In this document: in pieces, positions 1 to 10,670 of the stretch
Numbering within the stretch: position 1 is the stretch's first letter
How the letters are laid out: each line of letters starts with the position of its first letter
From: Pythium myriotylum
Taxonomy: Eukaryota; Oomycota; Peronosporomycetes; Pythiales; Pythiaceae
NCBI GenBank assembly: GCA_023091665.1
Contig: JALJCQ010000011.1
Coordinates: 1,798,001 to 1,862,000, forward strand
DNA: 64,000 nucleotides
Direction of reading: 5' to 3'
Notes under the pieces: model-generated
Seen by the model: only the letters and a program-made list of their open reading frames with translations
The model's database searches: none
Told to the model about the DNA's origin: nothing
Position numbers and translations under genes: made by a program

Positions 1-2
1 CG

Positions 3-446
3 TACAACGAGAAGAATGCCACGGGCACGCTCGACCTCCAAATCATTTCGCGTGGATTGCAGACGCTTGCGTCTAATTCGAAGAAGAGCCTAGTTCTGGA
101 AGAAATCACCGTCGATGTGACTTTCCCCAAGAGTGTGCGCACCGTCGACGTCAACACAGAGCACGGCACGTGCTTGTTCGACGAGTCTTCTAAGACCGTC
201 AAGTGGAACTTGGGCAAGATCAACAACAAGAAAGGCACGGCTCCTTCTCTGCGTGGCAACATCATCCTCCACCAGAACGCAGGCATTCCGGATGAGAAGC
301 CAATCGTCCTGCTCGGCTTCAAGGTGCCGATGGCGACCGTCTCGGGTCTGAACGTGGAGACACTGCTCATCACAAACGAAAAGTACAAGCCGTACAAGGG
401 CGTGCGCACTCTCGCCAAGGCCGGTCGCTTCCAGATTCGCATGTAG
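3..446 (+). CDS. AP3M: AP-3 complex subunit mu, C-terminal part (5' end outside window)
   Basis: Open in frame from base 3 to a TAG at 444-446, so the window cuts the gene and only about 147 C-terminal residues are seen. The protein is the beta-rich mu homology domain of a clathrin-adaptor medium chain. It ends YKPYKGVRTLAKAGRFQIRM, and this Y-KPYKGV...AG-F-R ending is typical of the mu subunit of AP-3, which binds tyrosine sorting signals in cargo moving from Golgi/endosomes to lysosome-like compartments. No intron is visible in this part. Another adaptor mu chain is the alternative; the C-terminal signature favours AP-3. Confidence 0.85.
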   Translation, partial: YNEKNATGTLDLQIISRGLQTLASNSKKSLVLEEITVDVTFPKSVRTVDVNTEHGTCLFDESSKTVKWNLGKINNKKGTAPSLRGNIILHQNAGIPDEKPIVLLGFKVPMATVSGLNVETLLITNEKYKPYKGVRTLAKAGRFQIRM

Positions 447-694
447 GATTTCTCTGGTCAAAATAATCCCAGTGACGTGACGTTGGCTCGGATCAGTTTT
501 CAGCTTGAACCAATCAGCAGCAGTGAGGTTGTGTTTTTATCCAATGGTAGGTCTTATCCCTCGTTGAGATTGTCGTTTTCGGAACGGAGCTGCCCGCACC
601 ACCAGGTCGCTTCGACGTCTCTCCGTGCGTGCGGTGCCGCACGACCGTCCGTCGCACAACGCAATCTGCGATCCAGTGGTCTCCCGCCCCCGCC

Positions 695-2226
695 ATGAGC
701 CAGCCGCTCGCCGACAGCACGCACAACCGCTACGAGCACCCGCTCGTGAGCCGCTATGCCACCAAGGAGATGAGCGAGATCTGGTCGCCAGACCGCAAGT
801 TCTCGACCTGGCGCAAGCTCTGGCTCGCGCTCGCGACCGCCGAGAAGGAGCTCGGGCTCGACATCACGGACGAGCAGCTCGCGGCCATGAAGGAGCACAT
901 CTACGACATCGACTACGAGTACGCCGCCGAGATGGAGAAGAAGTTCCGCCACGATGTCATGGCCCACGTGCACACGTTCGGGAAGGCCGCGCCGATTGCG
1001 ATGCCCATCATCCACCTCGGCGCCACGAGCTGCTACATCGGCGACAACGCCGACATCATCCAGCTCAAGCAGGGGCTTCAGCTCATCCAGCGAAAGCTCC
1101 TCAAGGCCATGAAGACGCTGGCCGACTTTGCACTCGAGTACAAGGACATGCCTACGATGGGCTTTACGCACTTCCAGCCTGCGCAGCTTGTCACGGTGGG
1201 CAAGCGCGCGGCACTCTGGCTTCAGGACCTGTGGCTCGACTACCAGCGCCTGGAAGAGCAGATCGAGAACCTGCCTCTGCGCGGCGTTAAGGGTACTACT
1301 GGAACGCAGGCCAGTTTCCTTGACCTCTTCGAGGGCGACCACGAGAAGGTCAAGAAGCTCAATGAGCTTGTGGCCAAGCAGATGGGCTTCAAGAAGGTCA
1401 TCCCACTCTCGGGTCAGACCTACACCCGTAAGATCGACTACTTCGTGCTCTCGACGCTGTCGGGCATCGCGCAGTCGGCGTACAAGATGGCCGGCGACAT
1501 CCGCCTGCTCGCGAACATGAAGGAGATCGAGGAACCGTTTGAGAAGAACCAGATTGGTTCGTCGGCGATGGCGTACAAGCGCAACCCGATGCGCTCGGAG
1601 CGCATCTGCAGTCTCGCGCGCTACGTTATCTCGCTCACGGACAACGGCGCTCAGACCCACGCTGCTCAGTGGTTCGAACGCACGCTCGATGACTCGGCCA
1701 ACCGGTACGTGATTGTCGATGGATTTAGGATGCTACGGGACAGATGCTAATTGTTTTCTGTGATGCCCAATCCAGTCGTATCGTGTTGCCTGAGGCCTTC
1801 CTGGCGACGGATGTCATCCTGAACCTGATCACGAACGTCTCAGACGGTCTCCAGGTGTGGCCCAACGTCATCAAGGCGCACATCAAGGCGGAACTCCCGT
1901 TCATGGCCACTGAGAACATCCTCATGGCTTGCGTCAAGGCTGGTGGCGATCGCCAGGATCTCCACGAGGCTATCCGCGAACACTCTATGGAGGCGGGCAA
2001 GCGCGTCAAGGTTGAGGGCGCGCACAACGACCTGCTCGAGCGTATCGCTGCCGACGAGCGCTTCAAGGCTGTGCACGGCCACCTCGAGTCGCTCGTGGAC
2101 CCTTCGCTGTTCATTGGCCGATGCCCTCAGCAGGTTGAAGAGTTCATCAATGAGGAGATCGAGCCAATTCTCGCGGCCAACGCTGAGCTGCTAGCTGTGG
2201 AGAGTGTTGACGGTGTCAACGTGTAA
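695..2226 (+). CDS. ADSL: adenylosuccinate lyase
   Basis: Two exons, 695-1704 and 1776-2226, give 486 residues, the usual length for the eukaryotic enzyme. It catalyses two beta-eliminations that release fumarate in purine synthesis: SAICAR to AICAR, and adenylosuccinate to AMP. The fumarase/lyase superfamily signature [10 protein letters not shown] is at residues 289-298, and the [15 protein letters not shown] helix with its catalytic-site histidine lies upstream. The 71-bp intron starts GTACGT, has a GCTAAT branch-like site and ends CCAG; removing it restores the family sequence [14 protein letters not shown]. The ATG at 695 is the first one that starts at the conserved N-terminal region; the frame is open further upstream only from non-ATG codons. 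A long open frame on the opposite strand here is a shadow. Confidence 0.97.
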
Positions 2227-2369
2227 AGTCGCCCACTTCTGTAGCATTTGCCTCTTGTGTCATGGCACCATGAATCCATTTCTTGCTCAAGTTGATATCG
2301 ACTGTATTCTAAGGGTTTAAATATCGTCTGGGCTGCCTCCGATGCTACATTCTGTGTGCGAGCATCACG

Positions 2370-2984
2370 TCACTGCTCCGAGGGCGGCGCTGCCAGTTTC
2401 AACGCGGTTTGAGCGAAGCTAGATCCTTGCACCGTGGCGATATCAAGCTCCAGTGCTGTCGGCTCCCTCGATCCATTCGCTCCTGCGATCGTGCCAGTGC
2501 CCCACGGACTGCCGCCGTGCACCTCCTCCGTGTTCGACAAGAGCGGCGTGCGGCATCCAAGCGGCACGAAAAGCATCCCTTGGTGGACAAGGAACGGCAG
2601 AGCAGTGTACGCCGTGGTCTCTTGTCCTCCGCCGAGCGTTCCGGTGCTGAAGAAGAACCCGGCCGGCTTGCCCTCGAGTGTGCGTTTGGGCCACAGCGCG
2701 CCGCACGAGTCGAAGAAGGCCTTGACTGGCGCCGGGAACGCGCCGAAGCGCGTCGGGAAGCCGAAGAGCACGCCGTCGGCGTCGGCGAGCACCTCGGGCG
2801 AGACGAACGGGTAGTCCTTGGGCGGCGGCACGCGCATGTTGGCGTCGGCCGGCCGCAGCGTGGGGCGGATCTGGTAGATCTCGGCGCGCGCGCCTTCGAC
2901 GCTTTCGACGCCTCGCTTCATGGCCTCGGCCAGCGGCACGACGTGGCCGAACGTCGAGTAGTAGACGATCGCGATCTTGGCCAT
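2370..2984 (-). CDS. NAD(P)H:quinone oxidoreductase, WrbA/flavodoxin type
   Basis: Intronless, 204 residues, the usual size for type IV NQO (WrbA-like) proteins. The N-terminus KIAIVYYSTFGHV is the FMN phosphate-binding loop of the flavodoxin fold. PTRFGAFPAPVKAFFDSCG and STGTLGGGQETT (the loop bordering the flavin) follow at the usual spacing, then HQGMLFVPLG. The enzyme should make a two-electron reduction of quinones with NAD(P)H, a cytosolic detoxification role; there is no signal peptide. Open reading continues upstream of 2984, but the ATG at 2984 directly precedes the conserved core. It is divergent from the next gene, with 219 bp between the starts. Confidence 0.93.
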   Translation of the reverse strand: MAKIAIVYYSTFGHVVPLAEAMKRGVESVEGARAEIYQIRPTLRPADANMRVPPPKDYPFVSPEVLADADGVLFGFPTRFGAFPAPVKAFFDSCGALWPKRTLEGKPAGFFFSTGTLGGGQETTAYTALPFLVHQGMLFVPLGCRTPLLSNTEEVHGGSPWGTGTIAGANGSREPTALELDIATVQGSSFAQTALKLAAPPSEQ

Positions 2985-3203
2985 GGAGGTCGCTTGTCGA
3001 TGTTGCGTGTGCGGTTGTCGTCCGGGTGTCATTGGCAAAACACGTTTGTATCGGGTGTGAAGGTTCGAAATGGAGCATGTTAGGAACCTGATAGATGTTA
3101 CGGAGTTCTTTTGGTGGTGGGAGGCCCGGGCGGTTCTGTCTGTCGGCAACCGCACACGGATCTCGCCGCGACTCGCGGCGCCGGACCCGTTCGTCGAGAG
3201 CCC

Positions 3204-6200
3204 ATGGCGAGCCCCAGCGCGGGCGCCTCGGACGACGAGCAGGCGCAGCCGACGCACCATGAGCAGCTCTACGCGATGGCCGAGCTCGCGCAGGTCTGCC
3301 ACTTCTGCGGCACGTTCCAGGCGCCGCTCAAGTTGCCCGTGTTCTCGCGCACGGTACGAGTCGCCTCAGGGGACGGCCTCAGTCATGGGCCGATTGCGGC
3401 GGAACCCGGACAGCTCTCATCCTCGCGATTCGAGCGAGCGATCGAGGGCTGTTCTGCGGCTCTCCCCGCGGGCCTTGCGCTCTGGCTGGGCCGTTCTCTT
3501 CTCGCCGCGGCCATCGGAACCAACGAGTCTAACTTTGAGGGGGATTCGATATGGCCGTGATGACATGTAGGATTTGCAGGCTGCGCTCATCGCTGGCACC
3601 CAGGGCGACGACCGGCAGGTGCGTTGACGTCTCTAGTACGTGTGCTCGCTCGGCCACGTGCTCACTCGTCGCGGTTCGCTCGGGGTTGCTCGGAACAGGT
3701 CGCGTTGCTCGCCGAGGTCCATTTCAAGCTTGTTCGCGAACAGGGCGCCAAAATCGAACGGATGTGCGTTTCCGGTCGCCGATTTCGTGTGGCTGAGTGA
3801 CAAGACTCGATGACTAACGGCTCGAACGTTTTGCGTGGCTCTCCGAGCAGGATCCAGGACTGGGAGAAGGCCGTCACAAGGAAGGTCACAGACAACTGGC
3901 GACTTGAGTTCAGTTCGAACCCTTTGGACGGTGTCGCGTATGACGACCTTACGGTCGCGCAACGGGTACATTGTGCATGCCTTCGTGAATCTGCCACAGG
4001 AGCTCGGAGCTGACGTTATCTTGTTCATTCATGGGGTGGCATGATGTTGTGTTGGTGATCAGATTCAAATTTTGAACGCGCTGTGCCACTGGAAGCTCGA
4101 AAGTTGTGCAGAGATTCAAAAGTTCCTCGCAGCACTTCAAAAGGACAGTGACCCGAAGGCTCTGGAGGCTCTGGTGAGTGGGAGTCGAAATCGGGGTGTT
4201 AGCCAGGGTCACATCTAACCGCCTTTGGTAAAGCGTGCAACACCAATCGGATACGATGATGCAGGCTCAACCTACTGGTACTTTGGTGACTGCTGCTGGA
4301 TTTACGCGGAGGATCGTCCTGCTTGGCAATCGCACGTGTGAGTTTGATCCTGATCGCGACCTCTTCGAGTTTCTTAATCTGACGGAAGGTGCCCTCATCT
4401 GCTTTAGCATCCACGAGTATGCGGTTGAGTTTGCAGATGCCAAGCGGATACGTTTGTCGATTAACTTCGATCCAAAGCGCTCGTTGCTAGATGCTGGATT
4501 GGATTCGTCCACCCCAACTGAGCCATTAGTGGAACCGGCAACGAACGGCTCTGAGCTTGGGGCTGGAGAGCCTTCTACGCCCAGCAAAATGCAGATTCTG
4601 AGCCTCGTTCACGAGGAAATCGATGAAGATGAGGAGGATGAGCCTTTGCCGGTCAAGAACCTCCAACCCGTGGACGAGTCGAGTGAAAGCAAATCTACAG
4701 AACGGACAGATGTGGATTCCGAGAGACGCAAGATGGATATTTCGATGTTGTGCGACTCTCCTTCCGCAAAAGCTGCATCACTCAAGCCTGAACCGATGGA
4801 GGAAGATGAACATGACGTATCAGAGGATCGTTTCATGAGTACGATCATATCGACACGGGACAAGGAGCCGACAATCACGGTTGAAAAAGTGAAAGAGGAA
4901 GACAAAGTGAAGTCGGAGCCTTCCCCCCTGGAGACGGATCATTTAGTTGATGTGAAGAAGCGGCGACTCAGTGAAGAAAATGGTGTTGTGATAAAGAACG
5001 AAGTTAAGCCAGATGAAGCGGATCCAGTGGCACCGCCAAAGCGCAGGAAAACCCGTTTCCATGATATTGTCCGAGTATCTGATTACGTTACTCCGCCCAT
5101 GACAGAGCAAACGGACTTTTCAAAACCGCCCCTACAAGTTGAAGTTGAAACGAGTCAATCACCTTTGGCACAACCGACGAAAACAACAGATCCAACAGGA
5201 GACAAAACTCCCGAAGTACTGGGTGCAGAGAACTGTGAAGTTGAGGATTTTGACATCATTTGCGAAGCGTGCCAACGCTCGTATGACCGACGATATCTGG
5301 ACCCACCGCTTGAAAAGCGACCCGTAGGTGAGTGGCGATGTTTCGAGTGTCTTGTGAACGATGCTCGGGGTTGGCCTCGTCGACGGAACCCGACTTCTCG
5401 CAGTCCGAAGGGTACCTCAGCAGAAGCGACTGAAGAAGATGAGCACAGGAAGAGTGGGTCGTCTTCTAAACGCTCAAAAAGTAAGAGTAGCAAGAGCAGT
5501 TCGAAGAAAAGCTCATCCTCTCGTAGCTCTTCGTCGAAGAAAAGCAGCAGTAGCAGCAAGAAATCGTCGAAAAAGCACAAGAAGTCGTCCTCGTCGTCAT
5601 CGAAGCACCATAGCAGCAGTAGCCGGCACCATCATAGTCGGCATCGAGAAGAGTACGCGAAGCTACTCAAGCTTGCCCACAGTCGCAAGCGAGAACGACG
5701 TGCGATCGAGCAAGAGCGCTTAAATGGTGCACACCTATGCCCAGTATCAATCGACGGGCCGACGGGCTGGCGTGTTGTTTGCTGCAGCGTTGACGGTCTG
5801 CGGCAAGTAATCGAGAAACTTACTGGCGGCTCGCTTGAGCAAGATAGGTGTGTTCTGACTTCTAGATAGTGATACCTCTCCTCTAACTCCACCTCTATGG
5901 CCCACAGGCTTAGAGGACGCTTAATCTCGATCCTCAAGGTAGAAGAAAAGATGGAGCAGGAGAGGATGAAGAAGCGCGAGCAGCAGCTGTGGCAGATTTT
6001 GCCCCGTAGACAGTCGTCGCGGGTTGCCATGGGTCGGATAAAGACACACACAAACAGCGGCGACTCCGATGAAGACAGTGACGAGGAGCACGGGGGATCG
6101 AGACGGTCTTCGCGCGTTCGCTCTACTGAAAACGGCGTTGATAGTCGCCAGCGACTAGCTCTGGACCGGTGAGTGCTACAACTTTCGGGTTGCTGTCGCC

Positions 6201-7702
6201 GTTCATCCTCACGATATTGTAAAATGACAGAGAGTCGCGAGCTAAACGGAGACGAGCTGGAGACGACTCTGAGTCCGAGTCTGACAGTGATGGGGAGAGC
6301 CAAAACCCAGCTCGCTCCATAAATGGATGGATTAACTGGGCTCTTGTGAAGGGCGATGAAAGCTTGACAGTTGTCTGCTCTGGTCTAATCAACAGGCTTC
6401 TGAAAGAAGAAATTGCGGTATGTGCTTGTTTCCAATCTTTTGTGCTCGGCTTTATTCTGATGAATTTGTTGGGTTTCTCAGGAGTTATTCGCTCGTCCCG
6501 TTGATCCAGATGGGGATGGCTGCCCTGACTACTTGACAGTGATTGAGCACCCCATGGATCTAGGTACAATCCGAGAACGTGTTGACAGCGGGTTTTACAC
6601 GGTGAGGGCCGAGTGGATCGAGAACGTCTTTTCGTCACATCTAACATAATCACTTCGGTGACAGGGCTGGGAGAAGTTCAAATCTGATGTCAATCTTGTG
6701 TGGACCAACTGTCGCAAGTACAACTCACCAGATACTGCAGTCGTAGAGTACGCGAATACGCTGGATGAGCTCTTCAAACAAATGCGGAAAGAGGCCGAGA
6801 AGCATGGCGTTCGAAAGATGGGCATTACGGACGTGGACAAGGGGGAAGACGTGGAAGACCATGACGTTTCTGAAGATGAGAGTGTTGGCAAGTCCAAGAG
6901 CGAGTCGTCAGCCAGTGAAGTCTCAAGCGACGAGTCAGATGATTCCAGCGACGCTAGCAGTGGTGACGACGAGGATGGAGCAGGCAGGGGTTCACGTAAC
7001 AAGCGCGTATCACGACCTGTTCGTTCAGCATCCCGACCATCTCGATCCTCGCGGTCGTCTTCCTCAACTGCACCGCCAGCCAAAGGCGGATCATCTCGCA
7101 GAAAAGCAAAACACAGTGACTCAGAAGATGAGGCCGATAGTGACTCAGAGAGCGAGGAAGAGGAGGATATGGACGATAGCGATGATTCTGATGTAAATCG
7201 ACGCAGTCGCGGCAAACGCTCGTTGCCTCGACGAGGGAGCCGCAGCGATGTGCATCGCCAAGAGACCTCCTCTAGACCGTCCCGTTCGACCGTGTCGCCG
7301 CCACCACCGTCGCCTGCTGCAAAGAAGGCGGCCGAGAAGCCTCGGCGGAACCGCATTGAAAGCAGCGATAGCTCAAGCTCCGAAGCGAGTGTCAAGGGAG
7401 ACGACTCGTCTTCCTCGGACGATTCAGAGGTGGATGAGAAAATTCCACTGCCGAAGAAATCGGGAACTGGTGGAGGAAACCCAGAGCCGGAGGGTGCGCC
7501 CCCACCACCTTCACCTCCGCCTCCTCCACCACCACCGTCGGCGCCTGCCGACTCAACCACGCCGACACGATCCAGCCGGAAGCAAAAGACACCGAGCAGT
7601 AAGGCACCGGACGCAGATCTGTCGGATTCGTCTTCGTCGTACTTTTCTTCGTCTGACAGTGATTCCAGTGCTGGCGGGAGCGACAGTAGTGATAGTGACT
7701 GA
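3204..7702 (+). CDS. DDT/WHIM-bromodomain chromatin protein (CECR2-like)
   Basis: Eleven exons fit in phase: 3204-3353, 3571-3618, 3699-3763, 3851-3965, 4063-4173, 4234-4337, 4408-5847, 5908-6168, 6231-6417, 6482-6601, 6665-7702. The first exons encode a DDT/WHIM helical module (LAEVHFKLVREQGAKIER, then ALCHWKLE) and the diagnostic ATPIGYDDAGSTYWYFGD, equivalent to the PLG-D--G--YWYF motif of CECR2/RSF1-type ISWI partners. Exon 7 holds acidic/Lys-Ser tracts, nuclear-localisation-like KRRKTR, and a degenerate PHD finger (IICEACQRSYDRRYLDPPLE...EWRCFEC). Exons 9-11 encode a bromodomain with the acetyl-lysine-pocket segment EHPMDLGTIRERV and the conserved asparagine in CRKYNSPDT. The C-terminal 300 residues are Ser/Asp/Glu-rich and disordered, with a proline run. 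Probable role: an accessory subunit of an ISWI-type nucleosome-sliding complex. The start of exon 2 could instead be 3580 by a nearby AG. Confidence 0.85.
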
Positions 7703-7806
7703 AAATCCTGTTTATTCAGGGGAAATGCAAGAAACTCTGTTCTTGCCGACTGCGTGTTTTCTCGTTTAATCAGTTCATCACAACGAAACAGCCCAGATGT
7801 AGAGTT

Positions 7807-10491
7807 CTACCACAAGAGGAGGAGGTACAGGAACCAGACAAGCAGCGTGAGGAAGCCGAGGTTAGGTTTGCTTGCGAGGAAGCGGAGGTTGAAGCGGAAG
7901 CTCTTGAAACTCGCCTCAGGGTCCACGTATGCGTTGTCTTCAAAGTATTTGCCCTTGTATGGATTGTGCAAGCCGAACTGGTTGTTGAGCCAAGTGGAGA
8001 TGCGGTAAGAGAGCCGCACTAATAGCCCGATCTCGTACGAACAAATCGGGCGAAGCATCGGGTCGCCAATGTAGCTGAGCTCTTCGGGCGAGCAGAGCCG
8101 CAGGCCGCGGCGAAGCTGGTTGACCCCCTCTAGCGTGAGCAGGTGGTGCAGTTTGCTATGGCGACTCGGCTCCAGCGGCTCGAGTCCGTTAGAGTTCGAC
8201 AGCGACCGCGAGTGCGTCGTGGACGCCACGTACGCGTCCGAGATCTCGAACACGCGACGTAGCTGACGGCTGAGGCGGTGGATTCGCTCAAATGGCGTCT
8301 CGGGGGTTTGTCCAACCCAAGACGGTGTGGTCGCCTTGCCTCGCGGGGACGCGTTCTCGGAAATGCCCGAGTCGTTCCACAGCTTATCGAACACACGCTC
8401 GGCATCGCGGTGATACGTAGCATGCATGGGCACGCCAATGCACTCGATGCCGAGGGCCTTGCAATGGTATGTTAAAACCTGGCCCTGCAGTGGTGTGAGT
8501 CCTTCCGCGCGATCTGAAGTGTTCTTCGACTTGTTTGAGCGGCTCGAGATCTGCATCAGCGACGACGAGGATGCAATCGAGTACGGCTGGTTCTTGTCCA
8601 GGAAGTCGGAAGCATTACGCAACAGCGTGAGCAGCTCCGGGTTGAACACATTGAGGACACGATCCAGAACAATCAGTGACCGCTCATCACCACCGGTGAA
8701 ATCGAGTTCCTTAGCGCGCTCAATAAACGCGCCCAGTAGCGTCGTGTAGAAATGGTAATTTGCGAGGACGTAGGTCTCCCAGGCCGACGAATATGCAGCT
8801 GGGGTCGACGATCCACCTTGGTTAGCCGTATCTGTCGGCGATGTGGTATCAGACGTTGATCGTCGTGGCACAGCGCCCGTAGCCGTCCCCACGGCCTGAC
8901 CCTTGGACCAATGCTGGCAGTTCCACGGCTGGATATACGCGAGCCAAACATCCGAGATGGCGAAAAAGGCCGTTGGCGACAGTCCAATCGGTGCGCGTGA
9001 GAACACTAGACGAAGCATCTCATACAATGGACGCCTCATTACACTGATGCTTGGGCTGAGATAACCGCCACCGCTTCCCACGGCCATACCAGAGTACGAG
9101 GCGGACGTGGACGATGTCGACGCCTCCAACGGCACAGGATAGAATGAGTCGGAAAGCAAGTGGATGATTGTGAGCAATAGAGACGAGAGCAGGTCATCGG
9201 AAGGAGCCATATACGTCGTATGCGTGAGCACAGTCGCAAGTGGACTAGCAAGTTTTTGTTGGACACGGTAGCCACTCCAATCGTTCGACGGGGCGGACGT
9301 CACGCCGGACGCGTCATCCGAGAATACAATCAGGTTCTGGCGCAGCCAGAACTCGATCAGGATGTGCAAGAACAGATTCGAGTACTGGAGAAGCTTGCCG
9401 TGGAAGCGGCTCTTCACTGGCTTGCTTGAATCCGGGAAGAAAAGCTTGAGATACTGCAGCAGAAGCACATTGTACGGGTTGCCTTTGGTTAGGCTGCCGA
9501 CACCCTCCGTGAAGAACGCGCGCCAGCTATAGTTTTCCTTGCGCTTGGAACGCGCAAATGTGTCCGAGATCGAACCCATCAGCGAGGATGAGGCCGCGGC
9601 CGCCGCGGCTTCGCTGGTCGCTGGGTTCGCCTGGTGGTTAGCGCATGCCGGGTGGCGCATGAAGTAAAACAAGAAGAGCTCCTTGATTGACACAAGCAGG
9701 ACCGGGTTACGGGGATCCATGCGCTGCTTCGTGATGGGCTTGGACAGCAGTTGCGTGAAGAGCACTGACGTGTAGGCCGAGCGGCTGAGCAGAGACATCT
9801 TGGACTGCTCAGGCAGCAAGTCGAGCTCCAGCTTGAACTCGACGGGGTGGGTCATCTTGAAGAGTAGTTGGAACATGGATCCAGCCTCGTCCTCTTTGAG
9901 AAAGCCCAGGAACTCGGCGAGTGCGCGACCGCCAGCCGTGAGGCTCTCGACGTAGCTCTCCATCTGGAGCTCCTCTTCCTGTGCCGGACTCAACGGACCG
10001 AGGTTGGACGACGAGAGACGCTTCTTGCGCTGCGCACCGAGCGCGCCCGAGGCCGCGGCCGACGCGAAGCCGACGCTGTAGTCGAGCCACCCGCCATACT
10101 TGTGCTTGGAGACGTCGTCGTTGCCGAAGAGGCGGTCGAGGATCTGGTTGAACCGCTCGTAGAACTTGCGCTTGATCTGCGCCGCGTTCTGCTTGCTGGC
10201 GGCCGTGCCGGCGAGACTCGACTGCACCTCCATGGCCAAGTAGCGGCGCAGCACGTCCACGACGAGCGGCACGTCGTAGCTCGCGAGCAGGCGCTCAAAG
10301 TCCTCGTCGCTGTCCAGATTGGCGTACGTGAGGTCGGTCGACGTCGAGCGGCGCAGCGTCGGCGCGGCGGATCTGGCGTCGCTCGGACTGCTCGAGCCGC
10401 CGGTGCTGGCCGTGCGCGAGAGACCGGACGCAGCGCCGCGTCCTGGCGCGCGCGTGCGCAGCGACGACGACGTCGCGAAGCTCATGCTCAT
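7807..10491 (-). CDS. probable SMPD4-like (neutral sphingomyelinase 3) membrane protein
   Basis: Intronless, 894 residues from the ATG at 10491; a second ATG lies two codons in, and upstream reading uses only a TTG. The N-terminal 100 residues are low-complexity Ser/Arg/Ala. The body is helical, with blocks such as FLGFLKEDEAGSMFQLLFKM, LVSIKELFLFYFMRHPAC and YEIGLLVRLSYRISTWLN. A single hydrophobic anchor (NLGFLTLLVWFLYLLLLW) forms the extreme C-terminus, so it is a tail-anchored protein facing the cytosol. The overall layout and C-terminal anchor resemble SMPD4, an ER/nuclear-envelope protein linked to sphingomyelin breakdown, but I see no catalytic motif I can name, so this is tentative. 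It converges on the bromodomain gene, with 104 bp between the stops. Confidence 0.6.
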   Translation of the reverse strand: MSMSFATSSSLRTRAPGRGAASGLSRTASTGGSSSPSDARSAAPTLRRSTSTDLTYANLDSDEDFERLLASYDVPLVVDVLRRYLAMEVQSSLAGTAASKQNAAQIKRKFYERFNQILDRLFGNDDVSKHKYGGWLDYSVGFASAAASGALGAQRKKRLSSSNLGPLSPAQEEELQMESYVESLTAGGRALAEFLGFLKEDEAGSMFQLLFKMTHPVEFKLELDLLPEQSKMSLLSRSAYTSVLFTQLLSKPITKQRMDPRNPVLLVSIKELFLFYFMRHPACANHQANPATSEAAAAAASSSLMGSISDTFARSKRKENYSWRAFFTEGVGSLTKGNPYNVLLLQYLKLFFPDSSKPVKSRFHGKLLQYSNLFLHILIEFWLRQNLIVFSDDASGVTSAPSNDWSGYRVQQKLASPLATVLTHTTYMAPSDDLLSSLLLTIIHLLSDSFYPVPLEASTSSTSASYSGMAVGSGGGYLSPSISVMRRPLYEMLRLVFSRAPIGLSPTAFFAISDVWLAYIQPWNCQHWSKGQAVGTATGAVPRRSTSDTTSPTDTANQGGSSTPAAYSSAWETYVLANYHFYTTLLGAFIERAKELDFTGGDERSLIVLDRVLNVFNPELLTLLRNASDFLDKNQPYSIASSSSLMQISSRSNKSKNTSDRAEGLTPLQGQVLTYHCKALGIECIGVPMHATYHRDAERVFDKLWNDSGISENASPRGKATTPSWVGQTPETPFERIHRLSRQLRRVFEISDAYVASTTHSRSLSNSNGLEPLEPSRHSKLHHLLTLEGVNQLRRGLRLCSPEELSYIGDPMLRPICSYEIGLLVRLSYRISTWLNNQFGLHNPYKGKYFEDNAYVDPEASFKSFRFNLRFLASKPNLGFLTLLVWFLYLLLLW

Positions 10492-10670
10492 TCTCGCAAG
10501 CTTGGGCGCTCTTTTGAATGGGGCGCGCAAGTGGATTTTATCCAAGTGTTTTTTATCCGGATTTTATCTCGAAGCCAATAATAGTCGTAATTCAGAAGGG
10601 CTTCTATTATAATCCATTAGAGTACTTCAATTATCGAACCAATCCTGGACGAGGCGAATCCGCGGGCGGC

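Noticed and set aside
554..1660. Long minus-strand open frame (368 codons) opposite adenylosuccinate lyase
   Set aside because: It is the antisense shadow of a GC-rich conserved gene; composition is Arg/Leu/His repetitive and no family is recognised.
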